The notes under the pieces were generated by a model. The model worked only from the letters and a program-made list of their open reading frames with translations. It did not search any database and was not told where the DNA came from. DNA of 64,000 nt from Antedon mediterranea (taxonomy: Eukaryota > Echinodermata > Crinoidea > Comatulida > Antedonidae), in contig NC_092672.1 in NCBI RefSeq assembly GCF_964355755.1, positions 27,898,501 through 27,962,500 of the forward strand, written 5' to 3'. The translations under genes and the position numbers were made by a program. Within the stretch, counting starts at the first letter, position 1, and every line of letters starts with the position of its first letter. Positions 11,901 through 26,900 of the stretch are shown here, in pieces.

Positions 11901-14900
11901 TCAGCGACAAAAGTATGCCATTGACCTGCATTGATCTCACTGGTGCCAGTTATTACTGCAGCCTCTATTTAATAGAATTACATTTTTAAATATAAATTCA
12001 ACTAATAAATTCAAATAAACTACAACAAAGGAAATATTTTTAAACAGTTTATACTCAAAGGCGGCGTTAAAAATAACATCAATAAAGAGTTTTGTCAACT
12101 CTTTCCAGTTCTTTATACAGCAATCAGTAGTGCCTATCCAGTTATGATCGCCATTGTATTAGGTTTAATAACTTGGAATATTTGGATCTTTTAACACTAA
12201 TTTTGTTTCCTTAAATGACAGGTCACATATATAAATTTTCAAGGAAAAGGTTTTTCTCTTCAACTTTTTCCCTTTTTTCTAAAAAAATTCTCTTACTAGA
12301 TCCACTATCATACTGGAAGACAATTTGACGATCTTTGATGTAAACTGCAATGTAGTCTCCTGCGCCATCTTGCATTTGTCCATTAAACAACAAGATACCA
12401 TCCTCATCAGTATCAGGTTTAAAGGTCATACGAATACGAAGTGCAATACGGCTGACTGGACGTAATGAAGGATAGGCTAGGTATGAACCTTCAGAGAATG
12501 ATGGCGTGCTGATGTCAACCTCTATATCAAGAAAAATGTTTTAAAAATTGTCATTAACTATTACCAATTGTAAGCTACAGAGTCAATAATGTAGAAACAA
12601 ACACCGATTCCAACCAGAGTAGAAAAAGAAGGACTACAGACAGTAGCCCAAACATCATGGTTAACAGGGGAAAATTTTGTTACAAAAAAGACAAGTCTTG
12701 ATTTTTATGTACATTATATAACATTGTTTGATGAAGAAGCTTTTAAGAATGGAGGAATGGATTTTGCATATTTTAAATTTTTGGAAAGAATATAATATTG
12801 AAAATGACAATCTCAATGTTATTATGAGCTATTTTTTGCAGATTACTGTATAATATGTTCTATCGAGCTAGAAGCTTCACTGCATGGATTATTGATAGGC
12901 CTAGTTATATGTTGATTATAAAGTTGTATAATCACTACAAACAAAATCTAAGAATACAAAGAAAGCAACAATATATTTTACAGACAAAATTCTGTAATTT
13001 GTGTATTAAACAAACATGTCCTGTAGGTACAGGTTGACCTTTCGCACTTGAATATAATAAAATGGTATCATAGATAGCAAGCTTTTCAATTGTCTAGGTT
13101 CTACAGACTTAGTTAACATACTAATAATTAAACATCAGCAAAATACAAAGTTGGCCTGTACATGGTGGTGTTGGGGTGGGGCTGGCTACTGTGGTAGCCT
13201 ATAGACACTTTGATGTGGAAAAGTACAAATAACCTCAGTTCTGAGGTTATATAAACTTTCATGCACATCAATTTTAAACTTTAGATTGTAGCAGGGTCGA
13301 TACTCATTATTGTACAGGCCTACAAAGCAAGCTGGTAACTCTACAACATTCGCAGTTTTGTAAATTAGAAATCTTAAAAATCATTCTGAACTAATTCAAT
13401 ACAATGCTATTCTACTTCATCACGGCATTAACTTAATATATCTTTATTGGTAGAAAGGTGTTAATATTAGTATTGTTATGTTTTTCATAGTCTAAAACAT
13501 GCAAAATAATACTAAACACAAACCACATAAACATGGACGTAACTCTGAAACAAAAACAATGCATTGAAACAGTAAACAGGAGAAATATCCAATTCCACTG
13601 TGATTCCAAATTTTAAAAAAAAATTAAATATTGTAAGACTTTATAAATAAAAACCATAGAGGTTACTTTATAAAAATAAATTTGGAAATCAACACCCAGC
13701 GCTGCAACATTAGCACATTTCTTGCTTTTATTTCACTTTTCAGATATCAATCAAACCTAGGTAAGCAGAGACTAAATGGTATTAATTACTGGGTTTTTTG
13801 TAGGCATTCAAAACAATTGGGAAAAATTGCACCTTCGGCGGGAGATGGGAAATACCAAGAAACTTCTGGTTAAAAATATAAGGAGGCCTGCAATCAAGTA
13901 GTGCATATGTAAATATATTGAAAGTTATCAATGCAAATGAGGTCATACCCCAACATGTTTTCGGAAATGATTGCTTTAAAAAATAGTTTTGGTGTGTTAT
14001 TCCTTCTTCGGTATACATTTTAGAGGCATACAGAAACTCTAAACCAGCAGACAACACACAGCACCATGCATCACGTCACATTTCACCCAGGATTTCACAA
14101 TATTTAGCTAGTTGCACATACAAAAGATTTTAGGAAGCTCTAAAGATATTCAGAAATTGCATTGAAATTTTGTTTGGTAAAGTGATGATTCAGCCGAATT
14201 CAGCGCAGTCCGGGCTTCCCCTTCATGACGTGCACTACACTGTGTCAAATCACAATTCACGCAGGATTTTACATCGACGTTGAAACATTGCTGTATGTTC
14301 TTAATTTTTCCAAAAATGATTTGCGGCCCAAAGGTTGGAATAGCTGGTAGCTATAAAATTGATTTATTCATAAATGGCAAAGATGATGAAATGAGAAAAA
14401 TCCAAGATACAAACCAGCAGGAATCTGTTTGATTTTTTACGGTTGAAAATTAAGATGGAGGCAATGATGATGAATGACTGCTATGATGTTTACATAAAAT
14501 ATGACAACTGTAAAATTAGGACAGTTCTTATGAAAAATGTAAATAACGTACATACTTAATGACATGCAAATTACATGCAATTTTAATAAAGTTAATACAC
14601 TGAAACAAAATAATGCACTAAATTATCAAACAATGTTTTGTGAGGTTTTGTTTCAGATTTTGTACTAGCAGACTTCTATGGGATGCAAATTGATGGTGAT
14701 TAAAGAAAAAAAGCGTACATCTAAAACTGTACAACCTTTCACAAAAAATATTTGATGAATTGTTATAAGTGCCGTAAAAATATGAATTGTGGGCCTAAAG
14801 AAACAGAGTTTAGTGTTCAAATTTTCTTAAAACTTTTAAAGAAATAGCAGTAATGATTCTGTAATTTTCATCCACAATTCCATAAAAATCGGTAAGCATT

Positions 14901-17900
14901 TTTCTTGGAAAATTGTTGTTACACAAAAACAATTTCAACTAAATGAACAAGTTTAATATAATTTTTTAAGTTTTCATGTAATTTCTGTAGGAGCATAATT
15001 ATAACAATTCAATACAAGTATGCAATTGTATAAAGATTTCATCCACCTGTGGCAGGTGTTTATTACAATTGTGTATGCAAATAAGCTAGCCTTGGGAGGG
15101 ATTCTTTGATAAGCCAAACACTGCAGCCAATTGCATTGAAAATTTCATTATACCCTGATCGCCTTGAAGCGAGTAATAATCATAATCTCCGCTCCCACTT
15201 CCACTTGGAGTAAGCTCCCCAGATTCTAACGCCATATCACCACCATTCGGTATTATGGTCACTTGCTTGAAAACCCTGGTATCTACCAGTTCATCGGTAC
15301 TTTCGGTAACGAGTGGAGTAACAAGTGACAGTACCAAATCAGTTACATATGATGATGTAACGGTATCAGCATGAGAAAATCCATCAAGTGTATCGTCAGT
15401 TGCGAAAAGTATACCATCATCTTCATGACTGAACGTTGGCGTTATATAACTACTCGGATTTCCTGAACCCTCTGTACCTTCTGTCCCAGACGAATCTTAA
15501 TTTACAAATTTGTACAAATAACGCAACAAACACAGAAATGGAAATAAATAAAAATAAATATGATAAACAGAAAGAACAAAACACTTACATTTTTACTATT
15601 TGTCAGCAATTAAGAAAAAAATAAATAATGAAATTGATTACACTGGATTACAGTAGGATGAAAAATGAAATGGATTTAACTTTTTAACATGCACTTATAA
15701 ATGTAATATTAAAAATTACATGAATGAAACTCGATGAGATGATGTTAAGTTTATAAAATAAAAATTACAATTTACAAATAAAATATAAATTATATGAGTA
15801 AAATGTTATAATAATTGTGTGTGGTGTAAATCGGTGGAAAAAAAATTATATTTGAAGCTTATTCAAAATCCATGGGGCATATGTCCAGAACATTAAATGT
15901 CACTATATTCCTGGATATTCAGCTCTATGAGCTTCTTGAATATTAATAGTTTGAAAGTCTTGTTTGTACTAGACTTAAAAAATGATAATTTAATGATGCT
16001 ACTTTTGAGTATCTGGATTATTCATTAGAGTTGCAGTAGTTTTACCAAGAACATTGGCAATTTAACTTGGCAGTGGTGACCATTGTTTTAACCATTGGGG
16101 TTGGTTAATTTAACCCCGGGAGAATTGTAGTCGGCAATCATATTTTACTTTTTTAATGTAGTCAATTGATTCAGACACCAAAGTCCAGTATTATCAAGAC
16201 TTTAAACCTTATAAAATATAAATAGTACATTACTTTTGTTTCGGAACCATCATGGAACATTTCTCAAGACAATTTTGTCATTAAATCTTAAATTTATACA
16301 TAAAAAAACGTCTCTTAATTCAGTACTTATCTGGTCACAGAATGTTATTTAATTATAATGTACCACCTGTACTGTCTTACCTGTTTCACACCTATCACCG
16401 GTCCAGCCCAGAGGGCATCTACAGGTGAACCCAAACACACCATCTTGTGCAACACACTCTCCAACACCACATGCTCCTAAAATGAAATAAACCAAAATAT
16501 ATAATGGTCAACAAATGGCATATCGCAAATCACTGTTAGATAATTATATGGTTTTGAGTCACCCTCATTAAATAAAGTTTAAAGAACCCCTGTAAAAATC
16601 CTGGCTACGGGCTATGGTCCAATATCATGTTGTGCACATTAATCTTTTTATGGTTTATATCACATACCCGCAAAGCATTGTTCTGCTTGTAGTTCACAGT
16701 TATCTCCCACAAATCCTGGATTACAAGAGCATTGATATCCGACCTCAGTTCCAGACTCTGAGCAAACTCCACCATTCAAACAAGGATTGTCTTCACAAAC
16801 CTGGCAGCTGGTGACACCAACTTGTGACAGAGCATCACCACCAAGGTCAACCTTCTCTCCTTCAATTACAAGTTGGCTAACACATCCTGAAAAACATGTT
16901 ATTTTTTAATTACTAAAAACTTATTCTATCTACAGTATGGGCAGAATTCATGTGGCCTAATGGGATGGCTTTTGTCCACAAACTTGATTTTAAATGTGCC
17001 TCAAAGGGCTAGAGCTTAATATTCATAATACTGAATTAAATTCATCGGCCGGAGCTTAATCTACTCCGACTGAATGATCCACATGTGATTATAATGAAGA
17101 GCATTGTTTTCTTTAGGTCCTACCACTATACTAAATATACTGAACATTGTTGGACCAATTTCTTTACTATATCTTTATCCCACCTCCTAAGATTTGGTTG
17201 TTTATGCCATATTCTGTAGCAGGAAGTCCAGGATAGAATGCTATACTTTTATACAGTATATCTAGATACAGACCTGCACATAGCGGCACTAGCCTCTTGA
17301 TAGAGAGTTTCACTTAAAAGCCGACTACAGTACACTGCTGTTTTGAATCTTACCAATAAAGCCTGTTCCAAGTCCAGTATTACGGGCAATTTCTCCAAAG
17401 TTGGGTACACCACCAAGATACAGCTTCAGCTGTAGATCCATTCCCAGGAATTGACCACCAGATTCTCCAGAAACTTCCCTCTGACCGTGAACCAACATTT
17501 GACCTGTTCTTGATTGTCGCTTCAATGTAACGGTATGCCATTGACCCAACTGCAAAGATTCCTCACTGCGTATGATTGCGACACCACCACCCAGTTCGAA
17601 CCTGAACTCCGCGTAACCATTGTTCAATCCAAATGAAAAGAAGTCTCCATTACCATCGGTTTTCTGTCCATTGTACAAAAGGAGTCCTAAAGAAAGAGAA
17701 AGTAATCAGTATAGTGTGGACTTGAGTAATCAAGAAGTTAAGGTATGGGTGCTGCAAACATTGTATTAGCCTTAAAATCGGCTCAATCCTTTCTTTGACC
17801 ATACAGTAGCTAGAGGTACAACAAGACTCAAGAACATAAAATTGGAGGTCCAGTGTACACATGTAGACAGCTAGTGAGTATGGGGTTGCCCCGGTATTCT

Positions 17901-20900
17901 AGTCTTTCTCAGTATCTGTTTTGGACAGAAAAATTAGAGTTTTGTTGGCAGTAGGACACAGAGTTCTTGCCTGTGTAACCTCGAGTGTCAATGTGCTTTG
18001 TGAAGGTTGTCACGGTGGAAAGCACATTTTAAATATGAACCCATATATACAGTATATATATTATCCATTAGTAAACATCAGAATGTATACTTAATGCTAG
18101 TTTAATACTGTAAATTTCAGATATCTTCAGAACAGAACAGCATTCACCATAATCAGGAAATTCTAACAAGAATGACGCATCTCGTTGTTCAAGGGCAGGG
18201 CCGTAGCCACCAGTACTTTTTGTAAATTTTCAACTTGGCAGAGGCCTTTAACCCAGTGACAAGAACATAGATTGTCCCTTTTTCCTCACAACTTTATTTC
18301 ACTGAAAGGTACTAAAAAAGTAGAATTGTCTGGCCTCAAACTTCTGCTTTCTAGATAGTGACATGATTACCTATTTTACCATAAACAACACCTACCTTCA
18401 GTGCTTTCAGGCTTGAATGATAAATCAATTTCAAACTCTTTGTAAGCGTCTGATAGTTTAGGATACTGAATAAAGGACAGTGGCATCTGCTGGAAGTATG
18501 GTACAAATCCTACAATAAATAATAAGAATATTTTACTAAGAATATTTTACAAAATCTATAATGGCAAGTTTTAGCAGCATTTATACTTAGGGATTGAGTG
18601 CAACAGTGGATACAATGACATAATTACGTTATTCAAAGGAAGATCTACAATACGACTTTCCTGTTACAACTTTTCTATTTTACCTTGGGTGGTTGTTGTC
18701 ACCAGTACGCCAACCGAGAAATATATATATGTATATACACAATACCGACAAAATAGGGAGCCTTCAATTTGTGACAACTTAGGACCTAAAAACTAGTTAT
18801 GTCATGTTGTGCGCATATTGGGATGGCCTTCCTTACTAGATTCCAAGACACAGTTTTTGTTGATTCTTGCTCCAGACAACAACTAATAAAACAATATTCC
18901 TAAGTCATAGCAAATTAAAAGCTCTTTTATATAAAACTGTGACAATAATATCGTAGTTATTCAAATAAATGCTCAAGGAACTATTAGAGTACTTTATTAA
19001 AATACTAATTTGAATACTCACCGCCAACATACAGTGCTGCTGTATACTCAACCGATCCTTGGGTATTATTAGCTACGCATATATAGGTGCCAGCATCTTC
19101 TTTAACGACCTGGTTGATGGTCATAACTCCTCTATTGATGACCCGATTGGCAGGTAGATCTCCCTCTAGCTTCCTCCAGGAGATCCTTGGTGAGGGGTAA
19201 CCAGTAGCAAGACATGTGAAGACCACAACAGAACCAACAGAAACTGTTCTGGTGGATGGTTGGATTACAGCCTGAGGAGCAGCTGATTAAAAAAAAGATT
19301 TTATAATTTTTTAAACATAGGTTAGTTAAAACTTAGGTAGGTTAAAAACTTGATGGTTTGTAGTTGTTTAAAGAATAGGAAAGAGGTCAATATTCCCATT
19401 CCCACCCACCAAAACAAGCCTACCTTGGACATAGAGGATAACTTGAGAGTCAACTGAAGACACAACATTAGTAGCAATGCATTTATAAGTTCCAGCATCT
19501 GCAAGCTGTACAATTGGAATGGTTAGCATTCCTTCCTCAATCTGGGCGCTGAAGGGGATTTCAGCATCAACACGTGTCCACCGAATTGTAGGAGTGGGGT
19601 CACCGGATGCCTTGCATTCAAAGGTCACGGATTCACCGATGGCAACAAACTGAACTGCTGTGTGAACGGTGATCTCAACAGCAGGGGGAGCTGAAAAATA
19701 GAATAGCATATTTACAGTAATGTTTTCATTTGTTTAATCAGACAGGAACAAACATCTATGTACACAGTTGAATTTCAAGATATTTACGTCTATGGTTCCA
19801 ATTCACATCACTTAAATAATATATGCTGATATAAGTAAATAATTGTCCAGATAAGAAACTTATATTTTCTAATGCTTTAGTAAAGACGTATTTGTATATA
19901 TTAGACACTCTTTTGCTGGTCTAATTGATAATGTTGGACCTTGTGCACCTCAAGAAAAGTTTGTTTTGTGAGAGCTCCCTGTTTTCAGATAGTCAGTAAA
20001 GAAATGGGAGAATTGAATTTTAAATTTAAATATACATTTGTATTTATTGGCTATAATATTTTGTTGAACAATCAAAATAAAGCAGTTTAGCGCTCTAATT
20101 TCCACATTACCTTGAAGGGTGAGTTTGCCAGAAGCTGTGGAACTTCCAGCTGAATTCTCAGCGCGGCAGATGTAAATACCCTCATCTTCAAAGGCCAGAT
20201 TACTCAAACTTAAAAAAGAATATATCATGGATAAGAAAATCAGTCTATTAGATTTATAAAATAAGTTAGGAAATGAAAACATCGTGTATTGATGTGGTTA
20301 TAAAAAAGTCATCCTTGGAGGAATTAAAACAAACTGGGTAAAACTTTTAACACCATTTTTGTGTTCAAAACAGTATTTTCATTTTGACTAAACAAATATT
20401 TTATGTAAAACTCACACTAAGTTATTGTTAACGTAAGACACAGAGTCTGGCATCTGGCCATTCTCTTTTTCCCATGTAATACGTGGAGTAGGAGAACCAG
20501 CAAGCACTCTGCAATTAAACTCAACTGCAGATCCAATGGCACGCATCAGACTGTATGGAACAACAGTAACTTTCGGAGGAACTGAAAGAAAAAAATTATA
20601 AAAAATGATACAGTAGCTGCGGCAGAGTGACATGGAAAACTCAAGAACGGATGCTCACAACACGCGGCACTGTATAAGTATTGCTTTGTGCATGCCCAGA
20701 ACTTGTTTTTCCGTCGTGGCGGTGTTCGCTACACAGATGACGTCGTTGTTGTACCACCTATCCAGTTGGCTGGTAACCAGACGCACACCTTTTTTTCCGT
20801 ATCGCAATTTTCTTTAAAAAAATTATGTAATTTTACTCTTCTCTGGTTGCAGTTGATATTACTGCCTTGACTCTGATTCTAGTATTTGGATATTTAATAA

Positions 20901-23900
20901 CAAGAATTATAGTTCAACCATGAGGGCAGTCTTTTATAATTTTTTTCCCTTAGGTTAAGATACTATAGAAAGAAGCGAAAAGTTTATTGACACTCTAGAT
21001 CAAAGATAACATACCTAACACAGTGATGTCTGAGTAACTACGGCTAGAACCAGCTGAGTTTGAACAAGTACAGATATAACGGCCAGTGTCATTGGCTGAT
21101 GCAAAGTGTATGGTCAGTAATCCATAGTCACCAATTATTGCTGTGTATGGTATAACACCACCCTCCTAAAGTGATAAAAAAAATACAATAATGCATGAAA
21201 ATACATATAAACTTATTAAGTAATTTAAACCGTGTATGGCATGATAGGATTTCTGAAGTAGGGAATGAATTGGTATCCGAATGATGAAATATTACAATTT
21301 AAATAAACCAACTTTTTCTTGGAAATTTTAATAACAAATAGGGGTAAAGTCTTGATAATAGAGGTAGGGCTTGAAACCAGGCCTTTGGATTGTTAAGTAA
21401 GCATAGAAAGACAAGAATGGTTCTCCCACACCACCGCAATCAATGGGACGCCTATGGATGTAAATCTCCTTTTGGAAATTTAGAAGGATCCATAGTACCA
21501 TGAATTTGTGTCCACTTCTGTCTGTTAATGATGTATGGTATCGAAATATATTCAATAAAATCGAAATGGAAAATCAAAAATGTAATAAGCAGGAACTCGT
21601 GGTATGTATTTTCTCCCATTATTTGCCCAACAAGAAGGATCAGCCCCTCATTGTAAGCATGTGAAACAAGATACATTGTCAAACTAATTTCTACAGGCTG
21701 TGTTTTAATGGTTAAATACCTTATCCCAGGTGTAAGTTAATGGACCTGTTCCCTGTTTTGCAACGCACTGCAGCTGGATTGACTCGCCTGCGATTAGCGT
21801 CTGAGAAGTGGGCATAACATCTGCTACAGGAGGAGCTGCAAAATAAACAAAAGATGCTTGTGAGGTCCATGCATAAAAATTGTAATAAAAAAAACAAAAT
21901 AGGGATATATATCATTTGTTAACCCAACTTAATGACCAAAACCACAGTTTACAATTTCCCTCTTCTCCATTCGATGCTACAATTTGTTGAAGATATATTT
22001 TCCCCTGAACATTTTTGTTGAATATGCCATTTTAATGGTAGACAATAGTTATTCACTTGACCAAAAATTGGATTCTAAACTTATTATTTACCTGAAAAAA
22101 CTATATTTTAACCTAAACAAATTTGTCAAGCCAATGGATTTTTTGGTTGAATATAATACGGAAGTAATTACCTTTATTAAAACTGCAAAAAGAAAGTCTT
22201 TTTTTCTTAAATTAATTTTCACTTGTTCATGTTTATGGGGGACAGTACCACTTTAAACCGAGAGTAAAAAATGTCCAATATCACCTACCATAAACCACCA
22301 ATGAAACAACATAACGTTCAAATCCTGATCTTGTCTCAATGACGCAGTAGTACTCTCCAGCATCTTCTGCTTGCGTGTTGTAAATTGTTAAGATGCCGTT
22401 ACTAATCCCGTGCGATTCTGGCATATCTAAGCTAACGCGCCGCCACATAACAGTATAAGATCCTGGCGCAGCACCTAAAATTATAAGAAAAAAATGAAAT
22501 ATTAAATGTTACACTATAATGCACAGTTCTTCCAAACTGTGTGCTAAAGGCTACATTACAATTGTAAGATTGGGATTAAAGAATCATTATATAAATGTTT
22601 TTAATGGTAATTTATAATAAAATCAGTTACTTCAAACATGAGGCAACTAATCTAAATTGTTTATGAAGACCAAAATTGTGTGTCCAATCACAACATTTAA
22701 ATAGTTACACCAACTGACTATTGATAAACTTTTGGTTAAGAGGAAAAGGCAGTCACAACTATCATTAATACTTTTCCAAGCATTTTCTATATTCAATAGA
22801 TTGCGTTCTTCAGCTATTTTCAACATTTCGAGTTCTACCGATTGGGTTGAATATTTCATTGTGAAAACCCGAAATAACACGATTTTCTAACTTAGCAAGC
22901 TTTCATAAAAAAGACTTTATGTTATGGTTCGATTTTTGACAGATTGAGTTCTGTAACATATTCAACAGATTGAGTTCTGTATCTATATTTGCAAGATTGA
23001 GGTTGAGTTCTGTAGCTTTTTTCAACAGATTGAGTTATGCAGCTATGTTCAATGGATTGAGTTCTGTAGCTATAAGGTAAAAAAGTTTTTCCCAGTTTCT
23101 CAACTTGACAGAAATGGCATACCTTCAATGCTGCAACTGAATTGAGCAGCCTCTCCTTGTGTGATTCTTAAGTCAGTGGGTGTCACAACTACCTCACCAT
23201 TTTGTTCACGAGGCAGAACTAAAGAAAACAAAAAAAAACATTGAAAATTAGTCTTGACTTTTCTTTTGACCTGTTTAATACCCAGAAGCTTATAAGTCTC
23301 AACCAAAAAACCGCAATGTTAGCATTACAGTGTGCTAATAAAATCAATTATTTGATTACAGTACATCTCTTTCTACCGAAATCCATCATCATTTCATACA
23401 GTAAAATTTTCAAATGATATTGTAACTTTCTCAATTACAATCTATCTTTAGACGGGAATGAATTAAATGGAAGGATTCTATATTGTTTATTTACCCGAGA
23501 CAACCAATTCTTTTTGTGCATATCCAGCAGCATTCTCTGCTCGGCACATGTACTGTCCAGCATCTGCATCCACAATGGATGATATCGACAACATAGCACT
23601 GCCTTGAGCAGATGAGATGGTCATTCCTGCTTCATTTGCCATCCTTGTGTATTGCCGTGTTCCATCATCCATCTTCATCCAGTGAATTGATGGAGTTGGT
23701 GATCCAGTACCAATGCACTCAAAGAGGGCCTCATCACCTTGTCTATATTCTGCTGGGCTGTCTGGTGTGATGGACACTCGTGGGAGAGAGCCTGTTTGAA
23801 AGTATTTTTATGTTAAATACATTCTCTTCAAAACATAAAGATATATGAGACAGTCTGGCCGAGTCTCCAAACCAAAGACTGTTTTATAATTTAACAGTCT

Positions 23901-26900
23901 GGCCGAGTCTCCAAACAAAAGACTGTTTTATAATTTAACAGCCTGGCCTAATAAATGTAGACTTGAAAACTGCAGTACGAAAGTCAAACATCAGATCACT
24001 ATGGCCATCAAGACACTAAATCTAGCTTTAAAAGTAAAGGTAGGTTCTTGTCACACACACAAAAAACAGTATACAAAAAAAGCCACACAATCCTCCAAGC
24101 AGAAATGGAAGGTACTGTACATACACTTTTGCTGAACATTTACCACTATTAACCTATAGATTAGAAGGACTTTATTATCTACTATACCTTGTAATGTTAA
24201 TGTGAGACTGATAGAAACTTGGCCTGCAATATTTGATGCTAAACAAATATATGTTCCTTGATCTTCTTGTCGAAGACTGTTAAAGCGAAGAACATCCCCA
24301 ATAATCTGAATAAAAAACAGTAATATTTTTACGGTACTGCTTAAAATTTATAAATGTACTGAAGTATAGCTAATTTTTTAGTGGTAACTGACATATTTTA
24401 AAACATATCAATTACAATTTCAAGAGACACTTACATGTATGCCTCTCTTCGCTAAGGTGTACGAATGGCTACCTGGTTAGGTCAAAGTACCAACTTTGCT
24501 GATTACGGAAGTGTATGAAAGTTTTTTGCGGGGTAATGTGAAAAAATTTGCGCTACATAAATGAATACATAACATTATTATTGGGCAATTAAAATTTGTC
24601 TTTATTTCACTTACTTCAGCTGATATGGGTTGTGTCCCTTCAGCATAACTCCATTCTACTTCCGGTGAAGGATCCCCGGCAGTTACACGACATTGAAATT
24701 GGGCATTATCACCAACTGCATAGACGGGTTGTATTTCGGGATAAATTTCAATTTGTGGAATTGAACGTCCTACAAATACAGTGGTTCAAAAAACATATGT
24801 ATTAAAGAAATTCATCAGATTACCAGAAATTATGAATAAATTATGTTTTAATTTTTTATAATCAAAATCTTACTTTGGATATCAATTTGGACGTAATCTC
24901 GATTGTAACCAACCAAATTCTCAGCAATACATGAGTAGTAGTCCCTATCCTCTGGTTGGGCATTTTGAATTGTTAGGAATACTCCATCTTCCTAATAAGG
25001 ATGGAATAATTATCGATACAAATATTATATTTGTACAGTCTGAGTTGCAGTTTTATCACAAAATCTGTTACTAAATGTTCAAGCAGTGATATACACACAA
25101 GAATAAGAAAAGAAAATTAAGTAAATAATTGTACAGTAAATATATTTCACAATTCAGCCATCTTTTTTATTGAATAAATACCATTATGAAAGGAAGAGCT
25201 AACTAGACAGCATGCTATCATATTATATAGTTAATGAAATAAAAATCAAATATTACAATACAATAATCAATTTTACAATATTTTTATATATACTGTTTTT
25301 ATATATTATTTACAATTTTTAAAATAGTTTGTCTCGCTTGAATAAAAGCCTGCTCCCCTCTCACTTATCCTAAAAACTTTCCTAAACAATAAATGCCTCA
25401 GGAGGTCAAATAAATATGCTTTTATGAATGGATGTTCTGTTGAGTGTAGGAACGCTAGTTGATCATACCCAGTACCATTTTAATTTTATGTTCAAACAGG
25501 AAATCCCCTCACAAGAGGTCTGCTGAGAGCCCAGCTAAACATTTGGCTCTAATAATCAAGTTAAAATATGCATAGAAATAGTTGTTCTTCATCCCAGACA
25601 GAACACTACATGCAATAAACTTACCGAAATCCGATGATTGCTGGTAAGTCCCAATCCTTTCTCCCATTGTATTGTCGGTTGTGGGTCACCAGTAACAAAA
25701 CACTGCAAAACATACGGGCGTCCTTGCTGGATTGTTAGTATGTTATTGACAAACTGACGGTCTCGTATAATGGTAGCATTTGGAGCTACTCGGAAGTCTA
25801 CAAAAGAAAAACAAGAACAAATTATTCTAATATTCATACAGTAGGCCAACACTCCATTATTAGGAGAAATCAATTTAACAAAAAATTAATGATCAATCTC
25901 ACTACGTATTTCAATTTGTGAATTAGTTTGCAAGACATTTGTTATGTACTGTTTTTCTATGGATATGATGTCCAAACACAGACAAATGGCTATACAAAAT
26001 CTCGAGCGTACATCATCTGGGATATCCAATACCAAATTTACTAGGCCTACTGTAGGCCTACCTGCAGGTTTATGGTATTCAGTAATAAACAATGGGTAAT
26101 GTCAGACACCTTTCCAGTGCATTATAGCCTAGACACGTAGGCCTAGGATAATTTTGTTAATAAAGTTGACTTTTTATCCACTAGGCCTAGGCTGGTGTTT
26201 CACAGACATTTGCATATAAAAAATCTTTTTAAAGTAAAGTCCTTTTTCACCTCGTGGGTGGAGACTCTCTATTGACACATTATTCATTGTTGCATGTGAC
26301 ATATCAATACAACAACAATATAAAACAATTGTCACATGTGTGATTGACTTGGCAGTTGATGGATGGCTGTTAATTCGCGAAACAAAGCCCTAATACATGC
26401 TTTTGTTTAAATACTGGGCGTCATTATAAACAGTACCAGCAGTGTTAATTGTGAGGCCTAAATCGTCCAGATTTTCGAAGGGAAATAACCAATTTTCGGG
26501 TAGGCGGTGATCTGCATTAAAAATCAGGGAAAATCGAAAAAAAAAAAACGCAAATTTTGGGGAACTTGGGACCTCTGAGATCACCGAAGTAGATAAACAA
26601 CTTACCTTCCTTGACTAATAAATTACAAGTGGTGTATCGAGAACCAGCAGCATTACGAGCTGTACATACATATTGTCCAGAATCTTCAGGTCTTACAGAC
26701 TGAATGTACAGTGTGTTACCAGCCTCGAAAGCATTTTCGGGTAATGGAAGTCCATCAGCTCTTGACCACTCTATCGTTGTGGTTGACGGGTCAGAAACTG
26801 TGCATGTGAACTCTGCATTTTGACCAGCGTTAAATTGTAATTCTTGAGGTGTGATTTCAGGTGTTGGTAAACTAATTCCTAAAAAAAAATAATCAAAATA

